Source: Deltaproteobacteria bacterium
GTDB taxonomy: Bacteria > Myxococcota_A > Polyangia > HGW-17
Direction: 5' to 3'
DNA length: 7,864 nucleotides
NCBI GenBank assembly: GCA_003249585.1
Contig: QKIM01000231.1
Location: forward strand, 1-7,864
Below are positions 6,743 through 7,864 of the stretch, piece after piece. Position 1 is the stretch's first letter. Each line of letters begins with the position of its first letter. The translations under genes were made by a program, and so were the position numbers. The notes below the pieces were generated by a model that worked only from the letters and a program-made list of their open reading frames with translations, ran no database searches and was not told where the DNA came from.

Positions 6743-6756
6743 CGACACTTCTGTCG
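6743..6756 (-). promoter_or_regulatory. Small stem-loop in the permease leader
   Basis: CGACA at 6743-6747 and TGTCG at 6752-6756 form a perfect 5-bp stem with a 4-nt loop, GAAG in the RNA. It lies about 50 nt before the permease start. No known riboswitch is recognised. Confidence 0.3.
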
Positions 6757-6786
6757 ACGGATTTCGGCATCTTAGCAAGCTCAGAA

Positions 6787-6808
6787 GGAGACTGCAACAT
6801 TCAGTCCC
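6787..6808 (-). promoter_or_regulatory. Second stem-loop in the permease leader
   Basis: GACTG at 6790-6794 and CAGTC at 6802-6806 pair around a 7-nt loop, and flanking GG/CC can extend the stem past a one-base bulge. It lies in the first third of the predicted leader. It could be a control element, but stems this short often arise by chance. Confidence 0.3.
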
Positions 6809-6844
6809 GTTTGCCGGAGATCGCGACAAAAAACCGATCGAAAA

Positions 6845-6873
6845 TGTATAGTTTCCCCCCGGTCCCCTGTCAA
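6845..6873 (-). promoter_or_regulatory. Predicted sigma70-type promoter of the permease operon
   Basis: Read on the minus strand, TTGACA (6873-6868) is a perfect -35 box and TATACA (6850-6845) is a four-of-six -10 box, with exactly 17 bp between them. The start of transcription would be near 6838, leaving a leader of about 145 nt. The spacer is very G-rich. Confidence 0.7.
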
Positions 6874-6884
6874 TGAATATTTCC

Positions 6885-6913
6885 TTGGCGAATTCGCCCG
6901 AAGGCTCTATAAT
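6885..6913 (+). promoter_or_regulatory. Predicted sigma70-type promoter of the VWA protein gene
   Basis: TTGGCG at 6885-6890 and a perfect TATAAT at 6908-6913 are 17 bp apart. Transcription would start near 6920, about 119 nt before the ATG. Its -35 box is only 11 bp from the -35 box of the opposing permease promoter. Confidence 0.7.
6887..6898. promoter_or_regulatory. Perfect palindrome over the VWA promoter -35 box (operator candidate)
   Basis: GGCGAATTCGCC is a perfect 12-bp palindrome. CCTT at 6883-6886 and AAGG at 6901-6904 extend the symmetry imperfectly to about 22 bp. It overlaps the plus-strand -35 box and lies within 14 bp of the minus-strand -35 box, a common place for a dimeric repressor or shared regulator. 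No regulator gene is in the window. Confidence 0.45.
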
Positions 6914-7027
6914 AAAAACGTTGATCGGCGATTGAAACCCTGCTAGACAACCCTGCCCCTGCACAACGGTACGCTATTTCGGCTCACTGCAGGGCAAGAC
7001 GGTCTTCCACAGGGAAACGTCATCATT

Positions 7028-7032
7028 AGGAG
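7028..7032 (+). promoter_or_regulatory. Ribosome binding site of the VWA protein gene
   Basis: AGGAG lies 6 nt before the ATG at 7039. Another ATG at 7034 is out of frame and too close to the Shine-Dalgarno sequence, so 7039 is the start. Confidence 0.8.
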
Positions 7033-7038
7033 TATGCC

Positions 7039-7864
7039 ATGAAGAAACTATTCACTGTTGTCCTTCTCGCTCTCGTCACCGTGCTCCCGGCCCGGGCCAT
7101 GGCCCAGGGTACCTGCACCGTCCCGAAGGTCCTGGTCGTGCTCGACAAGTCGAGCTCCATGACCCGCACGCTCGATGGCCACAGCCTCTGGTACTGGGCG
7201 ACAGACGCCATCTCCACCGTAGTCAACACCTATGACGGCCTCATCGACTTCGGCCTCATGATCTACCCGGGGACGAACCACTGTACCGACGGCGCCGTCG
7301 AAGTGGATGTCGGCGCGGGCAACGCCTCCAACATCATCACGGCCATGATCGATCCCCCCCCCTCTGCGGGCAACTATACCCCCATGTACCAGAGCCTCGA
7401 CGTGGCTGCCGGCTACCAGCCCCTCCTGGACCCCGCCTCGGAGAATTTCGTGATTCTCATCACCGACGGCTGGCAGTGGTGTGATCCCTACGACGCCACC
7501 ACGCGCTTCCTCGGCGTGAACTCCGTGGCCACCCTGTATGGTCTGGGCATCCAAACCGCCGTCATCGGCTTCTACGACTCCGTCGACGACGTCGCTCTGC
7601 ACCGCATGGCCGCCGAGGGCAACATGACCCACACCGGGTGCGATCCCACGGCCTCCACCATCACCGACGCCAACCGGTGCTACTTCCAGACCGATGACGG
7701 CCCCTCCCTCGAGGCGGTGCTCGACGCCATCGCCCTCGAGATCACGGCTGAGATCTGCGACGGCATCGACAACAACTGCGACGGCCAGATCGACGAGGGG
7801 CTCTTCCGCTCCTGTTCCAGCGCCTGTGGCGGCGGCATCGAGCAGTGCGTCAACGGTGCCTGGG
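7039..7864 (+). CDS. Secreted VWA-domain protein with MopE-type metal-binding motif, 3'-truncated
   Basis: The reading frame is open from ATG 7039 to the window edge (275 codons). A clear Sec signal peptide, M-K-K-L-F-T-V-V-L-L-A-L, probably ends at A-M-A22/Q23. A von Willebrand factor A domain spans about 30-200 and has a complete metal-ion-dependent adhesion site: D36-K-S38-S-S40, T114 in N-Y-T-P-M-Y, and D143 in L-I-T-D-G. It should bind a divalent metal and through it a ligand. After it, C240-D-G-I-D-N-N-C-D-G-Q-I-D-E-G254 matches the Cu-binding MopE-type motif common in myxobacterial secreted proteins, then a Cys-rich segment C-S-S-A-C-G-G-G-I-E-Q-C begins and runs past the end. The protein is probably periplasmic or extracellular, with a binding role. 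Its ligand is unknown. It has its own promoter and a good ribosome binding site, and is divergent from the permease operon. Confidence 0.88.
   Translation, partial: MKKLFTVVLLALVTVLPARAMAQGTCTVPKVLVVLDKSSSMTRTLDGHSLWYWATDAISTVVNTYDGLIDFGLMIYPGTNHCTDGAVEVDVGAGNASNIITAMIDPPPSAGNYTPMYQSLDVAAGYQPLLDPASENFVILITDGWQWCDPYDATTRFLGVNSVATLYGLGIQTAVIGFYDSVDDVALHRMAAEGNMTHTGCDPTASTITDANRCYFQTDDGPSLEAVLDAIALEITAEICDGIDNNCDGQIDEGLFRSCSSACGGGIEQCVNGAW

Larger units (their letters stand above)
6694..7038. other. Divergent intergenic control region
   Basis: This 345-bp gap separates the minus-strand permease operon from the plus-strand VWA gene. It holds two back-to-back promoters (6845-6873 minus, 6885-6913 plus), a palindrome at 6887-6898, and leaders of about 145 nt (permease) and 119 nt (VWA) with several small inverted repeats. 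I see no convincing ORF in it. Confidence 0.7.

Overview
The window looks like a piece of a GC-rich chromosome from a myxobacterium-like or Bradymonadales-like deltaproteobacterial lineage. This is an inference from style. The signs are secreted proteins with Asn/Thr linkers (NNTNNT type), Cys-rich segments with C-G-N-G-x-D-D-D-x-D-G motifs, a VWA protein carrying a C-D-G-x-D-N-N-C-D-G motif, and a myxobacterial-type extensin-like enzyme. Codon third positions are almost all G or C, so long shadow ORFs appear on the opposite strand and in other frames. The sequence alone cannot settle the taxon.

Layout, left to right. (1) 1-2091, plus: the 3' part of a large modular lipoprotein, with the end of its signal peptide, the lipobox Cys, an acidic and Asn/Thr linker, a Cys-rich part, a PPC-like beta domain and further beta-sandwich domains. 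(2) 2092-2154: a short gap with a perfect 8-bp hairpin. (3) 2155-2508, plus: queF, the preQ1 synthase of queuosine biosynthesis, with all catalytic residues. (4) 2598-3653, plus: an extensin-like zinc peptidase-fold protein behind a good sigma70-type promoter. (5) 3654-3887: a gene-free convergent gap. (6) 6693 back to 3888, minus: a two-gene operon encoding an amino acid permease of the APC superfamily and, 10 nt later, a 432-residue lipoprotein of a poorly characterised family. (7) 6694-7038: a gene-free divergent control region with two back-to-back promoters and a 12-bp perfect palindrome. (8) 7039 to the window end, plus: the start of a secreted VWA protein with an intact MIDAS site and a MopE-type metal-binding motif, cut by the window edge.

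Four of the six genes encode probable envelope or exported proteins and a fifth encodes an inner-membrane permease. Only queF is clearly cytoplasmic, and none of its usual pathway partners is in the window. The genes do not form one obvious pathway. The only clear functional pairing is the permease with the co-transcribed lipoprotein. The most testable regulatory feature is the divergent promoter region with its palindrome. I see no RNA genes, CRISPR arrays, insertion sequences or phage genes, and nothing that amounts to a demonstrable new defence or mobile system.
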